Shown: positions 63,396-64,000 of the stretch, piece by piece | Layout of the letters: every line of letters begins with the position of its first letter | How positions within the stretch are numbered: position 1 is the first letter of the stretch | NCBI GenBank assembly: GCA_020635015.1 | Contig: JACKAP010000001.1 | Location: forward strand, 434,001 to 498,000 | Source of the DNA: Calditrichia bacterium | GTDB taxonomy: Bacteria > Calditrichota > Calditrichia > RBG-13-44-9 > J075 | DNA: 64,000 nt | Direction: 5' to 3' | The notes under the pieces: generated by a model | The model's input: the letters and a program-made list of their open reading frames with translations, nothing else | The model's database searches: none | What the model was told of the DNA's origin: nothing | Position numbers and translations under genes: made by a program

Positions 63396-64000
63396 TTGCA
63401 GGATACTCCCCTCGATTTGTTATGGCCGCTGGCGATCGGCACGCTGGCGATGGTGGGCTTGATCGTGCTGTTTATGGTCGGTGCGGTGCTGGGCAACCGC
63501 CGGCTGCGCCGCCAGCACCGCCTGGTCAGCACCATCCTGGAAGGCAGTCCCGCCCTGATCCTGGCGGTTAACCGCGCGGGACAGGTGGTGGAGTTTAACC
63601 GGGCCTGCGAGACGGTCACCGGCTACCGCGCCGGGGAGATCCGGGGAAAGGCGATCACGACCTGCCGTTCTGGTCGCCGCTGCCCGAGGTATGGCGCACG
63701 CATAGCGGCAGCGGATTTGCCCCGCTGTCCCGGTTCAGCGGCTACATCACCGCCAAAGACGGCACCCGCCGCTTCATCGACTGGCAGTTCGCCGAACTGC
63801 AGGGCGAGAACGGGGCGGTGCGGCTTGCAGATCGGTTCCGGGCTGGAGATGACCGCCCAGAAGATCGCCGAGGAAAAGATGCTGGCCTATCAGGCCCAGC
63901 TGGGCCGCCTCTCCTCCCAGATGACCCGGGCAGAGGAGAAAGAACGGCGCAACATTGCCGGCGAACTGCACGACGGCATCAGCCAGACCCTGGCGGCGGT
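63396..64000 (+). CDS. NarL/DesK-type sensor histidine kinase with PAS (3' partial, frameshifted)
   Basis: The gene starts at TTG 63396 (AGGAG 6 bases upstream) and runs off the window. One TM segment (LAIGTLAMVGLIVLFMVGAV) is followed by a PAS domain (VSTILEGSPALILAVNRAGQ and EFNRACETVTGYRAGEIRGK). After a lost base near 63655 the PAS continues in another frame (HDLPFWSPLPEVWRTHSGSG; ITAKDGTRRFIDWQFAELQG). After a second break near 63823 it continues as QIGSGLEMTAQKIAEEKMLA, then the HisKA_3 H-box RRNIAGELHDGISQTLAA with the phosphoacceptor His in ELHDG. The breaks resemble sequencing errors. The partner response regulator would lie outside the window. Confidence 0.8.
   Translation, partial: MQDTPLDLLWPLAIGTLAMVGLIVLFMVGAVLGNRRLRRQHRLVSTILEGSPALILAVNRAGQVVEFNRACETVTGYRAGEIRGKAITTCRSGRRCPRYGARIAAADLPRCPGSAATSPPKTAPAASSTGSSPNCRARTGRCGLQIGSGLEMTAQKIAEEKMLAYQAQLGRLSSQMTRAEEKERRNIAGELHDGISQTLAA

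Overview
The window looks like a GC-rich chromosome segment of a Gram-negative bacterium of the Fibrobacterota-Chlorobiota-Bacteroidota side of the tree (Calditrichota/KSB1/Ignavibacteria-like). This is an inference. It rests on four secreted proteins ending in the 'YPNPFNP...' C-terminal sorting domain typical of that group, several lipoproteins with a lipobox Cys, two outer-membrane barrel candidates, an LPS heptose enzyme (gmhB) and many unidirectional blocks separated by structured repeats. No rRNA, tRNA, CRISPR array, transposase or prophage gene was seen.

Layout. 1-5 kb: end of an FG-GAP/PKD secreted protein and a class II (B12) ribonucleotide reductase. 5.3-11 kb: phasin-like protein, a membrane winged-helix protein, gmhB, and a metallopeptidase/TolB-propeller/BamA-barrel composite. 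11.2-21.7 kb: an all-minus envelope-stress block with two PspA proteins, YbjN, a J-domain protein, a TrkA-type K+ channel, a membrane spermidine synthase-like protein, DUF350, a lipoprotein, DUF4178, flotillin and an NfeD-like protein, closed by a strong hairpin terminator. 21.8-27 kb: a broken GxxExxY gene, a DUF3298 lipoprotein, gcvP and bcp. 27.8-32 kb: a YciB-Nudix fusion and a DUF523/DUF1722-SRPBCC-photolyase repair set. 32-43.5 kb: lipoprotein, GAF-sigma54 activator, Ser/Thr kinase with PEGA domains, and two large secreted proteins with sorting domains. 43.9-49.5 kb: M13 peptidase, PIG-L deacetylase, methyltransferase. 49.8-58.9 kb: an M50-like membrane protease followed by a tightly overlapped four-gene signalling cassette (kinase-like scaffold, two atypical receiver proteins, receiver-sigma54 ATPase). 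59.4-64 kb: outer-membrane barrel, a three-repeat secreted protein, an AT-rich foreign-looking YD-repeat gene, and the start of a NarL-family sensor kinase.

How the genes may work together. The 11-22 kb block reads as one membrane-integrity module: PspA scaffolds and flotillin on the inner membrane, with an ion channel, a polyamine-synthase-like membrane enzyme and DUF350/DUF4178 partners. The 51-59 kb cassette reads as a self-contained phosphorelay-like or scaffolded switch that feeds a sigma54 activator; its input and targets are unknown.

Two window-wide oddities stand out. First, nearly every gap contains a different family of short inverted simple repeats, including a roughly 150-180 bp element present five times. 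Second, many genes in the first 22 kb and the last gene carry single-base frameshifts, usually in short homopolymers, while 22-63 kb is clean. This suggests local assembly error rather than gene decay, but it cannot be settled from the sequence alone.
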